A stretch of 64,000 nt of DNA from Parasegetibacter sp. NRK P23 (lineage in GTDB: Bacteria; Bacteroidota; Bacteroidia; Chitinophagales; Chitinophagaceae). The position numbers and the translations under genes are program-made. Positions within the stretch are counted from its first letter, which is position 1. Every line of letters starts with the position of its first letter. Below the pieces are notes generated by a model. That model was given only the letters and a program-made list of their open reading frames with translations. It made no database searches and was not told the DNA's origin. Below are positions 38,914 through 49,192 of the stretch, piece by piece. Location: positions 2,953,784-3,017,783 of the forward strand of contig NZ_JAMDLG010000001.1 of assembly GCF_023721715.1 (NCBI RefSeq), read 5' to 3'.

Positions 38914-41339
38914 CTGCGTTTTTTATAAAGTTCCACCAGCACGTCTTGCATCTGGCCGTTTACTTTTACTTTGACTGAAGGTTTACCGCTTGCATTCACC
39001 CTGATTCCCGAACCATAGGTTTCAACATCAGGAAGAATTTTACCGGAACTGCTAATCTCAAAATTGGTCACCACACCATTCTCCCATTCAAAATCCACGG
39101 TAAGGTTTCCCCTTGCTTTCATGCCGGTTACTTTTCCTTTGGCCTTCCATACATCGGGGATAGCCGGCAGGAAATGAATAAATCCTTCATGGCTCTGCAA
39201 CAACATTTCAGCGATGCCTGCTCCTGCCCCGAAATTACCATCGATCTGGAACGGGGGCCCCGCGGAAAGCAGGTTGGGATACACGCCGCCGCCGGCACCG
39301 TAGTTGATGTGCGTTTGAAGCGTGGGCTTCATGATTTCGCGGAACAGCTTGTAAGCGCGGTTCCCGTCGTGCAGCCGCGCCCAGAACAATTGTTTGTAGG
39401 CGATGGCCCAGCTCGGACCATCATCACCTCTCACGTTGAGCGACTTCTTACAGGCTTCCGCCAGCTCAGGTGTTTGTGAAGGCGTAATCAGGTTTGCGGG
39501 ATACAATCCATAGAGGTGCGAAATATGCCGGTGTTCCGGATCGGTTTCTTTATAGTCTTCCAGCCATTCCATCAAACGGCCATCGGGGGCCACCACGCCG
39601 GGAGGCGGAATCTGGCGCAATGTTTCCTTCAGTTGGTTTCTGAAATCGGCATCTGTATTCAATGTTTCCGAAGCGGTGATCACATTGGTGAACAGTTCGC
39701 GGATGATCTGGTTATCAATCGTGGCACCCATACATATACTCGCGTGTTTCCCGCTGCCATCGGGCATGTAGAACGAGTTTTCAGGGGAAGAAGAAGGTGA
39801 AGTAACGAGCCAGCCTGTTTTCGGATCCTTGATTAAAATACTAGCGTAGAATTGCGCGGAACCTTTTAATACAGGATAAATATCTTTAAGGTATTGCTGG
39901 TCGTTAGAAAAAATATAATGGTCCCAAAGGTTGTTGCACAACCATCCCGACCCGGATTTGGTGACGCCCCAGGAAGCGCTTTCGCCAGGTTCGGTAAACA
40001 TCCAGGGGTTGGTGATCACGTGGGCCACCCATCCTTCAGCATTGTAATACGCTTTTGCTGTACGTTCACCATGTGGCACAAGGTTCTTTACGAGATCAGC
40101 CAGCGGCAGGTTCAGTTCAGAGAGGTTGCCGGCTTCCACGCCCCAGTGGTTCATCTGCACATTCACGTCCAGGTGGTAGTCGCCGTTCCAAGGGGTCCGG
40201 ATCTGGTGGGCCCACAGTCCCTGTAAGTTCGGCGGCAGCAATCCAACGCGTGTACTGCTGATGCTGAGGTACCTGCTGAACTGGTAGAACAATACCGGGA
40301 GCTGGTTGTCGGGGGGGGTCGCGTTGTAAAACAGCTCCAGTCTTTTATCGGTGGGCAGGTGTTCGGTATTGCCCGCACCGAGTGAAAGGCTCATCCTGTT
40401 GAAGAAACGCTGGTATGCAGTGGTATGTTTTTTCTTTTCTTTTTCGTAAGGCGTTTTCATGGCCCCCTGTAATGCCTGCTCCGCATGGGCCAGGTAGTCG
40501 GGATCACGGAAATCGGTTTTCGCGGAGAAGAACACCGTTACTTCCGAAGCATCTTTCACCACCAGTTCTTTCCCGGAGGTAGCAACAGTTCCTCCTTTAA
40601 CCCTGAGCCTTACTTTAGCGATGTAACGCATGCCTTTGCCGTTGGTGCCGTTCTCCAACTGTCCCTCCATTTCAATGGTGTTATTGCTCACCGTAACATT
40701 TCCCTTCTCTTCTCTTGAGAGCGCCACGGTCATCGAAATACTTCCGGGCTTATCGGCTGTAAGCCGTGTAATACCCACGTCGTTCCCGAAGCTGGTAAAG
40801 TACTCGCGGTGGTAAGCAACCTTCCCTACTTTGTATGAGGCAACAGCGACCGCGTTGTTCAGTGATAAGGTTCTTGCATAATCGCTGAAAGTCACTTCAT
40901 CTGCTTTCAGTCCTTTGTATTGAAAATTGAAAGTCAGGTTACCCAATGTCTGGAAACAGCCGAAGGGTTCTGCTCCCGACCCTTTTCCAGTGCATACGAA
41001 ATCCTTATCTATCAGCGCCTGCGCCTGATCGTTCTTTCCTTCCAGGAGTAACTTTTGTATTTCAGGCAGTTTTTTATACGCCTCGTAATTGTTGGCATCC
41101 TGCGGTGCGCCGGACCAGAGCGTAATATCATTCAATACGATATTTTCCTTCAGTACGCCACCATCGGGCATCATACCCAGACGGCCATTGCCCAGGGGCA
41201 GCGTGGCCTCCCATTGTGTGGCAGGCTTATCGAACCAGATCCGCAATGGCATTGGCGTTTCCTCCGTTTTCTGCGCAAAAACGGGCCATGCAAAAACAAC
41301 AAACAGCAGTAATAAAAAACTATTCTTCTTACAATACAT
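38910..41339 (-). CDS. GH95 alpha-L-fucosidase-like enzyme (second paralogue)
   Basis: A GH95 of about 809 residues. The start is the ATG of MYCKKNSFLLLLFVVFAWPVFAQ; the two codons upstream begin with TTG. It has LRIWFDKPATQWEATLPLGNGRLGMMPDG, LNDITLWSGAP, DYHLDVNVQMNHWGVEAGNLSEL and [24 protein letters not shown]. Unlike the paralogue at 25638 the substrate segment reads H-x-D-x-N: the fucosidase-type His is present, but Asp stands where the Bifidobacterium enzyme has N421. Activity on alpha-L-fucose is the best guess, supported by the L-fuconate dehydratase downstream. It overlaps the esterase gene by 4 bases and lies 52 bases after the DUF4998 lipoprotein gene. Confidence 0.86.
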   Translation of the reverse strand: MYCKKNSFLLLLFVVFAWPVFAQKTEETPMPLRIWFDKPATQWEATLPLGNGRLGMMPDGGVLKENIVLNDITLWSGAPQDANNYEAYKKLPEIQKLLLEGKNDQAQALIDKDFVCTGKGSGAEPFGCFQTLGNLTFNFQYKGLKADEVTFSDYARTLSLNNAVAVASYKVGKVAYHREYFTSFGNDVGITRLTADKPGSISMTVALSREEKGNVTVSNNTIEMEGQLENGTNGKGMRYIAKVRLRVKGGTVATSGKELVVKDASEVTVFFSAKTDFRDPDYLAHAEQALQGAMKTPYEKEKKKHTTAYQRFFNRMSLSLGAGNTEHLPTDKRLELFYNATPPDNQLPVLFYQFSRYLSISSTRVGLLPPNLQGLWAHQIRTPWNGDYHLDVNVQMNHWGVEAGNLSELNLPLADLVKNLVPHGERTAKAYYNAEGWVAHVITNPWMFTEPGESASWGVTKSGSGWLCNNLWDHYIFSNDQQYLKDIYPVLKGSAQFYASILIKDPKTGWLVTSPSSSPENSFYMPDGSGKHASICMGATIDNQIIRELFTNVITASETLNTDADFRNQLKETLRQIPPPGVVAPDGRLMEWLEDYKETDPEHRHISHLYGLYPANLITPSQTPELAEACKKSLNVRGDDGPSWAIAYKQLFWARLHDGNRAYKLFREIMKPTLQTHINYGAGGGVYPNLLSAGPPFQIDGNFGAGAGIAEMLLQSHEGFIHFLPAIPDVWKAKGKVTGMKARGNLTVDFEWENGVVTNFEISSSGKILPDVETYGSGIRVNASGKPSVKVKVNGQMQDVLVELYKKRR

Positions 41340-41391
41340 CAGCAAGGGTTTTAATCGGATGTTCTATTCAATCCATGCGGAAAGGTCCCGC

Positions 41392-42606
41392 TTATTCTTT
41401 GTTCCAGAAAGTAAGCTCGCTCAGGTTCACATAAGATTCACCATTGGCGTTCTTCAATACACGTACGCGCATATAACGGACGGGAGGGACATTTTCGATG
41501 AACCTGAATTTCCGCGCCGCAACACCATCGTCGCCGCGCACCACGTTCGCGATCAGCGTCCAGCCTTTGTTCTGCATCTCTGTTTTCCAGTTGGCATCGG
41601 TTGGGTTCAACGGCGGAACCGCGTTGGTAATATCGGCAATTCCCCACACTTCAAATTCAGTCGGGTTATGGCAGCAGTTTCTTCCGGTTTCTTCAAACTC
41701 ATACAGATTATTGTAAACGGCTCCCATATCGAAACTGAAAGTACCCGGTACCGCACCGCCGCCACTGTGGAACACATCGGGCCATCCCTGCGGACCATTG
41801 GAGCCATCCCAAAGCCGCCATGTACTGGTATTCCCTTCCCATGCCGACATATCGCCCCACATGCCATACTCGCGGAACAAACCTTTGTTGCATTGTACCA
41901 GGCGGAAAACATCGGGGAACGTATCCACGAAATTGGTCAGGAAAGTATCCAACGCATTGCGTACCGGCACGAAAGAAGATTGAAAAGTAATGGGTTCGCC
42001 CTGTTTATAACTGGGCAGGGTAACCGATGTTTCATCCGGCCCAATAAAAGCCACGGCCGCCTGTCCGGCCGCATTGGTATATTGAATGCGCGTGGTGATG
42101 TTGATGGTATCCGGTGCAACAAAATACAGTGTGGCGGAACCGTCGTTGTTCACCACATAAGGAGTATTTTCCCGTGGAAGCCGGTTGTACAGGCCATTCT
42201 GGTAAGTGGCGCCATAACTCTGGGCATTGTTGAGTTCGGTAACCACCGACCTGTTGCCTTCGGCATCGTAAGCGAAGAGTTGGAAGGAGTAATTGTATTC
42301 ATCCAGGTTATTGATCAATACCGCAACAGTATCCTTTGGATCGTGTGAGGTGGCGTTCACCACCAGCGAATCCATTTTATTGTTCCAGTACACCAGGTAT
42401 TTTGTAATGGACGGATCAGGACTTGGAGGCCACTTCAGCATCAGCCTTTGTTTTCCCGGAAGCACGGTTACATTGGTGACTTTCCCGGGGAACACCAGTT
42501 CCTTATCATCGAGAAAGTCTTTAAAATCCGTTGCTTTCCTGGAGCAGGACAGCGCTACCAGCATGCAGCCCAGCGTGAGTATTTTGAAAGAAGGAATATT
42601 TTTCAT
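41392..42606 (-). CDS. DUF4998/DUF5000-type surface lipoprotein
   Basis: A lipoprotein of about 404 residues, MKNIPSFKILTLGCMLVALSC with the anchoring Cys; a start 7 codons earlier is also possible. Residues 25-220 match the DUF4998 pattern (FPGKVTNVTVLPGKQRLMLKWPPSPDPSITKYLVYWN). The C-terminal third (GTFSFDMGAVYNNLYEFEETGRN to RYMRVRVLKNANGESYVNLSELTFWNKE) is an F5/8-type-C-like DUF5000 sandwich. It follows SusC, SusD and another DUF5000 lipoprotein, the usual place for a surface glycan-binding protein. No enzyme motif is seen. It should help capture the glycan at the cell surface. Confidence 0.8.
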   Translation of the reverse strand: MKNIPSFKILTLGCMLVALSCSRKATDFKDFLDDKELVFPGKVTNVTVLPGKQRLMLKWPPSPDPSITKYLVYWNNKMDSLVVNATSHDPKDTVAVLINNLDEYNYSFQLFAYDAEGNRSVVTELNNAQSYGATYQNGLYNRLPRENTPYVVNNDGSATLYFVAPDTINITTRIQYTNAAGQAAVAFIGPDETSVTLPSYKQGEPITFQSSFVPVRNALDTFLTNFVDTFPDVFRLVQCNKGLFREYGMWGDMSAWEGNTSTWRLWDGSNGPQGWPDVFHSGGGAVPGTFSFDMGAVYNNLYEFEETGRNCCHNPTEFEVWGIADITNAVPPLNPTDANWKTEMQNKGWTLIANVVRGDDGVAARKFRFIENVPPVRYMRVRVLKNANGESYVNLSELTFWNKE

Positions 42607-42661
42607 CCCGTTAATTTTTCGTTTCATAAAATTTGATCATGGACCCGTGAACAAGAGAACA

Positions 42662-43921
42662 CTATCGATCGTCGCCCCAGAACGTGAGTTCCGCCACGTT
42701 AAAGAAAGTATTGGTGAGCGCCATGTTCGAGAGGCATTCAAACCGGATGTACCTTACTTTTGGCAGCGCGAGCGAGAAGTTATAGCTGAAGCCTGCGTTC
42801 CAGAAAGCGAGGTCGGCGTTCGTGTACAAAGGGTTGGGCAACTTAGAGGGTTTCTCCAGCGCAGTGAACACGCCGAGGTTGATCCAGCCGTTCGCGGTGG
42901 TGCCCCCAACCGGCGGACGGTTGGTTTCGTCGGGCATGGTTTCGTCAACAGGAGCATCTGCCCTACCCCATAACACCCATTCCTGTGGCGCGCCTGCTTG
43001 CCACAACCAGTTACCACTGCCATCGATGCCGCGGTTCCAGATGGTGTACCGGCTCAGTTTCGCAGCCTGTCCCATATCGAAAGTGATCACCGCGGGCCAT
43101 ACCAGGGGCTGAATGGGTTGTTCCGTATGGTATCCCGGGGAACCTGTATTACCATCCCAGATGTTCTGTAACACCCAGCCAAAGCCTGTTTTAGCATCTT
43201 TGGGCAACACATAGGGCTGGAAACGGGACTTACTCATTTGTGTTTCATAAATCGGGGTGATGGTGTTCAGCACCGTATCGGAAATATTGCCCCATTTATC
43301 GGTTACATACACTCCAAACTCGCGCGGAATCGTATCATATCCTCTCAAAGCGAAGGAGATGGAATCGAGGTTGGTGTAATGCTGGGAAATGATCTCTCTT
43401 TTGCGGGTCACGGCATTCATGGTGATGGTGATCAGCCCTATTTCAGCCCGCACGGTATTCCTAGCTTTTATCCGCACGCCACCGAAATCGCTGGATATTT
43501 CAATCGTGGGTACCACCAACAGGTATGGCGGTGTCTGGGGCCGCACCTTCACCACCACCGAATCCGACTTCACATCAGAACGGCTTACCGTGTACAAGGT
43601 AACGTCGTAATCTTTGCTTTCTTCAAAACCGCTCACCGTAACGGTATCGGAATAGTAAGAAGATTTAGACTGCCGCGAAGTACTGCCGTTGATCTTATAC
43701 TCCGCCTGCACATAAAGAATGTTTTTTGAATCGGGCAAGCTGTAGGTGATGTGCGCGCCGCCATTGAAATTGTCCACCTTCACGTTGGTAACGGGACCGG
43801 GTTTGGTGGGGTCGTTGGAGATAACGCCGTTGTACTGATCAGACTTACTGCAAGCCAACTGCAATACCATGCCCGCCGTTAGTACGAGTAAGGTGATACA
43901 ATTTTTATAAGAATGTCTCAT
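42662..43921 (-). CDS. DUF4959/DUF5126/DUF5000 surface lipoprotein
   Basis: A 419-residue lipoprotein with signal and lipobox MVLQLACSKSDQYNG. The order is a DUF4959-like fibronectin-type domain (PGPVTNVKVDNFNGGAHITYSLPDS), a DUF5126-like domain (ISSDFGGVRIKARN to GVYVTDKWGNISDTV) and the DUF5000 discoidin-like domain (AVITFDMGQAAKLSRYTIWNR to VRYIRFECLSNMALTNTFFNVAELTFWG). It lies 27 bases after SusD and 55 before the DUF4998 gene. By family knowledge such proteins are surface binders of glycan loci. Its C-domain resembles that of the next lipoprotein, so the two may have arisen by duplication with different N-terminal parts. Confidence 0.82.
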   Translation of the reverse strand: MRHSYKNCITLLVLTAGMVLQLACSKSDQYNGVISNDPTKPGPVTNVKVDNFNGGAHITYSLPDSKNILYVQAEYKINGSTSRQSKSSYYSDTVTVSGFEESKDYDVTLYTVSRSDVKSDSVVVKVRPQTPPYLLVVPTIEISSDFGGVRIKARNTVRAEIGLITITMNAVTRKREIISQHYTNLDSISFALRGYDTIPREFGVYVTDKWGNISDTVLNTITPIYETQMSKSRFQPYVLPKDAKTGFGWVLQNIWDGNTGSPGYHTEQPIQPLVWPAVITFDMGQAAKLSRYTIWNRGIDGSGNWLWQAGAPQEWVLWGRADAPVDETMPDETNRPPVGGTTANGWINLGVFTALEKPSKLPNPLYTNADLAFWNAGFSYNFSLALPKVRYIRFECLSNMALTNTFFNVAELTFWGDDR

Positions 43922-43948
43922 ATAACAAGATTAAAATAAATAGAATGT

Positions 43949-45865
43949 TTACCAGTAAAGGGTTTGAACCAGGTTAGGGTTCGTGAGCAGGTCGTAATCC
44001 TGTATCGGGAAAAGGTAGTCGCGGCGGGCGAATACGGGTTGATACACGGTAGACAGCTGGTAGTAGCCCTGTGTTGTTCTGTTGAATACGCTCCAGCCCT
44101 GGATGGGTGCCGCAAGTACCTGTTGCAGTTCTTTCCAGCGGCGGAGGTCCCATCCTGCCTGTCCTTCGAAAGCCAGTTCTATCCTCCGCTCCTGGTGAAT
44201 GATCTGCCGGAGTCCTTCTTTGGAGGAAGGCTTGGTAGGGTTGCGGGAATACTGTTGCCACGCTTCCACTACGCCGGGCAATCCGGCACGGGTTCTTACC
44301 CTGTTAATAAGTTCATATACTTCAGATCCCGGGCCATTCGCTTCGTTCAAACATTCCGCGTACAGCAGCCACAATCCTGAAAGACGCATAAAGGGCCAGG
44401 AATAGTTTTGCTGCACGCTGTTTTGCCCGAAAGTGGTTTGGTAAGGCACCAGTTTTTTGGCCCAGTAGCCGGTCGCATTGTAACGCAACCTGTCGGGCGG
44501 TGCCGCGGGGCCGTTTACCGCGTTGATGTGGTTGGCGACACGGTCATCTGTGGTACCTGAACCGAACCAGATGCCACCATCGAAGGAAACGCTGGAATAA
44601 TAACGCGGTTCACGTTTAAAATTACCGATCGCGGTAGTGTATCCTTTTTTGAGGTAGAAAGCGTGCGCCTCGTCTCCGGGTTGGGTTTTATACCTGTTGG
44701 CATAGTCCCAGTTCTTGTCTTCACTGATGGGTACGCCGTTGGCGGAATAGAATATTTCGGACTGGCCCACGGGTACCGAGAAGTTCGAGTACACGGCGAA
44801 CACATTGGCGGCTGCCTCTGCCGTCACCCTGGGAGAAGCCATGTATTGCCAGCCGAAGCCGGGGTTGAGTGTCCAAACCTGTTCTGCGTTCCAACTGTCC
44901 ACGAAAGCACCTTGCAGGGTCAGCAGGCGACGGGTCTCATCAGAGATATGAACAATATTGCCTGTGGTCCTGAGTTGGTAGAGATCGTGTCCTGCCTGTT
45001 CAGCGGCGGCTATCGCTATGCGGCAGGCCTCAGCTGCGCGGCGCCATTTGTTTTCATCGTAAGTAAGGGGGAAAAGATTTTCTCCGTCCTTGCCTTTGAA
45101 GGAGGCATAATCGGGGTTACCGTTGAACAGGGGGCTGGCCTGTGTGGTGAGCACTTCGGCCTTTACCGCCAGCGCGATGGTGCCGGAGATGCGGCCCGCT
45201 TCGGCAGCGGCGTTCTGTATGGTGGGTGGCAGGTCCGTGATCGCGGAATCCAGTTGTTTCACCACATAGTTAAAACAGGAATCGAGTGTTTGTTGTTTCT
45301 GGCGCACCACTTCCGCCGGGGCGTTCACGGGGATGGCCACATCCGCAATGGGAATAGGACCATACATCCTGATCAGCCAGTAATGGTAGTATGCTTTGAG
45401 GAACCTGGCTTCGGCCGCCCATCTTTTCCGCTGGTACTCGGGGAGATCGCGCGGAATGTGAACATTGTCCAGAAAAGTATTGCACATGCGGATGGCCTGC
45501 CATAGGTTGAGGCCCATGTTGTAACCGTCCCAATAGTTCAGGAGGGGGTTCGTGCTGTTCTGAAGGCCGCGCATTACGTTGAAACCCGCGTCGCCGCCCG
45601 CTCCGCCCAATGTTGTCTGGTCCTGAAGGTTGATGGGGAAGATGACTTCGCCGGAACTGGTGAAACCCGGGTTCCTCCTTACATCGGCCAGGGATTGTAG
45701 CGGGGAATAACAACCGAAGAGATAAGCCTGCGTTTCATTGGCATTGGTGAACGAACTGTTCAGTGTGGCCACATTGTCTGGTGTAATGTCCAGGTATTTT
45801 TTGCAGGACACCAGCAACAACATGCCGGCTATGGCGAGGGAAGTTATATTGGTCAATCGTTTCAT
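43949..45865 (-). CDS. SusD/RagB-family lipoprotein of the fucose/galactose locus
   Basis: A 638-residue SusD with signal MKRLTNITSLAIAGMLLLVSC and mature start KKYLDITPDNVATLNSSF. Signatures include RWAAEARFLKAYYHYWLIRMYGPIPIADVAI, MRLSGLWLLYAECLNEANG and HQERRIELAFEGQAGWDLRRWKELQQ. It lies 17 bases after its SusC partner and is followed by two surface lipoproteins. It is the ligand-binding lid of this importer; long loops in the middle probably set specificity. No calcium-site or other defined residue can be named by eye. Confidence 0.93.
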   Translation of the reverse strand: MKRLTNITSLAIAGMLLLVSCKKYLDITPDNVATLNSSFTNANETQAYLFGCYSPLQSLADVRRNPGFTSSGEVIFPINLQDQTTLGGAGGDAGFNVMRGLQNSTNPLLNYWDGYNMGLNLWQAIRMCNTFLDNVHIPRDLPEYQRKRWAAEARFLKAYYHYWLIRMYGPIPIADVAIPVNAPAEVVRQKQQTLDSCFNYVVKQLDSAITDLPPTIQNAAAEAGRISGTIALAVKAEVLTTQASPLFNGNPDYASFKGKDGENLFPLTYDENKWRRAAEACRIAIAAAEQAGHDLYQLRTTGNIVHISDETRRLLTLQGAFVDSWNAEQVWTLNPGFGWQYMASPRVTAEAAANVFAVYSNFSVPVGQSEIFYSANGVPISEDKNWDYANRYKTQPGDEAHAFYLKKGYTTAIGNFKREPRYYSSVSFDGGIWFGSGTTDDRVANHINAVNGPAAPPDRLRYNATGYWAKKLVPYQTTFGQNSVQQNYSWPFMRLSGLWLLYAECLNEANGPGSEVYELINRVRTRAGLPGVVEAWQQYSRNPTKPSSKEGLRQIIHQERRIELAFEGQAGWDLRRWKELQQVLAAPIQGWSVFNRTTQGYYQLSTVYQPVFARRDYLFPIQDYDLLTNPNLVQTLYW

Positions 45866-45882
45866 CGTTTTCTCTTTTTCGG

Positions 45883-48800
45883 TTAGAAATTAATATTCAC
45901 ACCCAGGTTCACTACTTTCTGTATCGGGTAGGCGAAACCGTCACCCGCCTGTTCCGGATCCCACATTTTGAACTTACTGAAGGTGAGCAGGTTCAGTCCG
46001 CTGAAGTAGATGCGGATGTTCTCCGCGTGCAGTGTACCGGACCATCTTTTCGGAAGGGTGTATCCCGCTTCCACCGATTTCAACCGCATGAAACTGCCAT
46101 CCCGCATCCACCAGGTACTGCGCTGGGTATTGTTGGCGATATGGTTCGGCGAGAGGCGCGGCCACAGTGCATAGAGGTTCTGGTTTTCTTCCGACCAGTG
46201 GTTCTCCGCATAGGCTTTCAGCAACTGGGCATTGTTCACGAAGGGAGCGGTATTCTGCGCGTCAATGAAGAAAGATTCCCTGGCGAGGCCCTGGAAGAAA
46301 GCGTTGAGGTCGAAATTTTTATAACCAAGCGAGAACCCGAATCCATAGATGATTTCAGGTGTGGTAGGTAATCCGATGGGCACCTGATCGTCCTGGTTGA
46401 TTACGCCGTCTTCGTTGATATCCCTGTATTTAATATCTCCGCCCATCGGTCTGAAACCGTCCCCGAAAAGCTGCGTGGGCGCGTTCAGCGCTTCTTTATC
46501 GTCCACGAACAGTCTTTCTGCGATGTAGCCGAAAGGTTGTGCGCCCGGGCGTCCTGTAATGAAGCGGTAATCGTAGTTGTATTCGGGTTCTTCAAAGCTA
46601 ACGATCTTGCTGGAGGTTACCGTGAGGTTCCCCATTACGGAGGCCCATAAGTTTTTAGAGAAGGTTTTCTTGTAGTTCAGGTTAAGGTCCAGCCCTTTGG
46701 AATCCATTTCTCCCAGATTGGCCTGCAGGCTGTTGGCCGCTGAAGTTTCGATACCAACGGTAACGGGAATGTATCCACGCGGAATAAGAATATTGTAACG
46801 GTGTTCCTTGTAAATTTCGGCGGTAATATTCAGGTTTTTCGCGATGGTGAGTTCCAGGGCGAGGTTCGATTTTCTTCCTGTTTCCCAGGTAACATCGGGG
46901 TTGGGATAAGCATCAATGGCGGTACCATTCATGGTTACACTGTTGTTGGTACCGAACCAGGCCTGCGGTCCGCCACGGGGGCGCACACTGGACAGGTAGA
47001 AGAAACGCTGGCTGCCGATGTTGTCGTTCCCTACGAGACCATAACTCCCGCGCAGTTTAAGCCGGGTAATATAATCGGCGATTTTTCCGCCCCAGAACTT
47101 TTCGTTGGAAATCACCCAGCCCGCACCAATCGTGGGGAAGAAACCCCAACGGTTATCGGGCGCAAAACGTTCAGAGCCATTGTAACCGAAGTTTCCTTCC
47201 ACAAAGTAGCGGCTGTCGTAAGAATAAGATACCCTTCCCGAAAGGCCGAGGTTCCTGAAAGGAAGCGAGTTCAGCAAGCTACCCGCGTTGCCGTATAAGG
47301 TTTGTTGCCGTGTACCGATGAGCGCACCACTCAGGTTGTGCATCCCGAAATCACGGTTATAGTCCAGTGCTCCCTGGAGGTAGACATAGCTGAAAATGTT
47401 TTTCTGCCCTTCATTGTAGCCGAGAAACTCCTGTGCCTGGCCGGGCTGATCGTTCAGCCAACGCAGGGTATATTCGTTAGAAGCCGGATCGTAGGTATTC
47501 CAGGAATAATAGAAAGGAAGGTAGTTCCTGCTGATGTCAAAATAAGAATATCGGTTGGTGCTGAAAATTCCTCTGAACGATAACCCTTTGGTGATAAAAT
47601 TAAAATCCTGGTTCAGTTCAAACTGCGCGGAAATACGCGATTCGGAGAAATTCTTGTATCCGTACATCAACGAGGCATACGGGTTACGGAGCAGGTTACC
47701 GGAACGCAATGAATTACCGAACAAAATGTGCTTATTGAGCATCGTGGCGCTGTCCGGCAGATAGAATGCGGGGAAAGCCACAGGACTGGTATGCAGCGCC
47801 TGGTTATACAGATCGGTGGCGATACCTGATTCATGACTTGTAATAGGCCCGGTGTAATCGTTGAAATTTCCCCATAGCCGCACTACCGCTTCCGTGGTTT
47901 TGGTCACCTTAACGTTGATATTGGAACGGAGTTGGTAGTTTTCGAACTTCATGCCGGTATTAAAGTTGTTCACCGGGTTCACTTCCATGATACCGTTATC
48001 ACGCGAATAGCTTCCCGCGAAATAATATTTGGTAACATCCGTACCGCCGGATACACTGAAGTTTGCCCTGCGCGTGGTGGTTTTGTCTTTGAACAAAACA
48101 TCCATCCAATCCACCGCGGGATATACGTAGGGGTTATGACCAGGCTCCTTGTTCAGGGTGGCCCTGGTATTGATAATTTCGTTTGGCGTAAAGAATGGTG
48201 TAGCGAGTGGATCGCGCGTGGTCACGGCCTCGTTGAACGCGTTCATAAACGTGATGGGATCGGCCAGCTCCAGGTTTTTAGTTGGACGGGAAGATGAGTT
48301 CTCAATGCGGAAATTGATCTTCGCCTTTCCGGATTTACCTTCTTTGGTGGTCACCAGGATCACGCCATTCGCGCCACGCGCGCCATACAGTGCAGCGGCG
48401 CTGGCATCTTTCAGAATAGAAAAGCTGGCAATATCGTCCACCTGCAAACGCGCGAGGTCATTCGCGGTCAGTTCAATGTTATCTACAAGAATCAACGGAC
48501 TGGCGCTGTACCCCAGCGTAGTAACGCCCCTGATAAAGAACTGAGAATTGTCTGCACCCGGTTGGCCGATCCGCTGGAACGCGATTACCCCGGCCACCTG
48601 CCCCGCCAGCGCGTTGGTAAGGTTACTCGCGGGAATCTTGAGATCATCGGGGTTCACGCTGGAAACGGAGCCTACCACGGCTTCCCGGCGCTGCTTCTTT
48701 CCGAAGGCCGTTACCACAATCTCTTCGCCTGCGGCAGAAGACTCGTGTAAAACAATGGTGAACTCCCTTCGCAACGCGGTGGCCTCGAAAGATTGCTCCA

Positions 48801-49101
48801 GGAATCCCACGAAAGATACCCTGAATTCAGTTCCAACAGGCACTTCCAGCACGAATTTACCATTCCTGTCGGTAGCCGTGGACAATGCGTTCTTTGTGTT
48901 GGTCACCACGCTGGCCCCCTCCAATACCCGGCCGGAAGTATCTTTCACGGTACCGGTAATGGTGATGCGTGAAGGCGTTTGCGCTACCACATCACCGGCC
49001 ATAAACAACATTGCAATAAAGGTGAGGGAAAATAAAAAATGGAACGAACGGGAAGAATGGGCGGTAATCCGCCACATGCAGCAAGCAAATCTCCTGATCA
49101 T
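45883..49101 (-). CDS. SusC-like TonB-dependent receptor with CarboxypepD_reg domain
   Basis: A receptor of about 1072 residues. The start chosen is MIRRFACCMWRITAHSSRSF, which leaves the hydrophobic signal FLFSLTFIAMLFMAGDVVAQ; the ORF extends 18 codons further. The order is carboxypeptidase-D-like domain (ITITGTVKDTSGRVLEGASV), plug (EEIVVTAFGKKQRREAVVGSV, LILVDNIEL, IASFSILKDASAAALYGARG, GVILVTTKEG) and a complete barrel ending QKVVNLGVNINF. It is the importer of the locus read from a promoter at 49214-49243, where a CTATN array sits at the likely transcription start. The leader is about 100 bases. Confidence 0.93.
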   Translation of the reverse strand: MIRRFACCMWRITAHSSRSFHFLFSLTFIAMLFMAGDVVAQTPSRITITGTVKDTSGRVLEGASVVTNTKNALSTATDRNGKFVLEVPVGTEFRVSFVGFLEQSFEATALRREFTIVLHESSAAGEEIVVTAFGKKQRREAVVGSVSSVNPDDLKIPASNLTNALAGQVAGVIAFQRIGQPGADNSQFFIRGVTTLGYSASPLILVDNIELTANDLARLQVDDIASFSILKDASAAALYGARGANGVILVTTKEGKSGKAKINFRIENSSSRPTKNLELADPITFMNAFNEAVTTRDPLATPFFTPNEIINTRATLNKEPGHNPYVYPAVDWMDVLFKDKTTTRRANFSVSGGTDVTKYYFAGSYSRDNGIMEVNPVNNFNTGMKFENYQLRSNINVKVTKTTEAVVRLWGNFNDYTGPITSHESGIATDLYNQALHTSPVAFPAFYLPDSATMLNKHILFGNSLRSGNLLRNPYASLMYGYKNFSESRISAQFELNQDFNFITKGLSFRGIFSTNRYSYFDISRNYLPFYYSWNTYDPASNEYTLRWLNDQPGQAQEFLGYNEGQKNIFSYVYLQGALDYNRDFGMHNLSGALIGTRQQTLYGNAGSLLNSLPFRNLGLSGRVSYSYDSRYFVEGNFGYNGSERFAPDNRWGFFPTIGAGWVISNEKFWGGKIADYITRLKLRGSYGLVGNDNIGSQRFFYLSSVRPRGGPQAWFGTNNSVTMNGTAIDAYPNPDVTWETGRKSNLALELTIAKNLNITAEIYKEHRYNILIPRGYIPVTVGIETSAANSLQANLGEMDSKGLDLNLNYKKTFSKNLWASVMGNLTVTSSKIVSFEEPEYNYDYRFITGRPGAQPFGYIAERLFVDDKEALNAPTQLFGDGFRPMGGDIKYRDINEDGVINQDDQVPIGLPTTPEIIYGFGFSLGYKNFDLNAFFQGLARESFFIDAQNTAPFVNNAQLLKAYAENHWSEENQNLYALWPRLSPNHIANNTQRSTWWMRDGSFMRLKSVEAGYTLPKRWSGTLHAENIRIYFSGLNLLTFSKFKMWDPEQAGDGFAYPIQKVVNLGVNINF

Positions 49102-49192
49102 ATAATAAGCAATTATTGGCTTTAAAATAAGTACGAGCAGCGTGCAGGAAGGCAACAGCCAATAGGAAATGCTACCTTCAAAGCCAGCTGTT

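Noticed and set aside
41089-42348. 419-codon open frame on the + strand
   Set aside because: It crosses the GH95 start and most of the DUF4998 lipoprotein on the opposite strand, both of which have clear domains and signal peptides.
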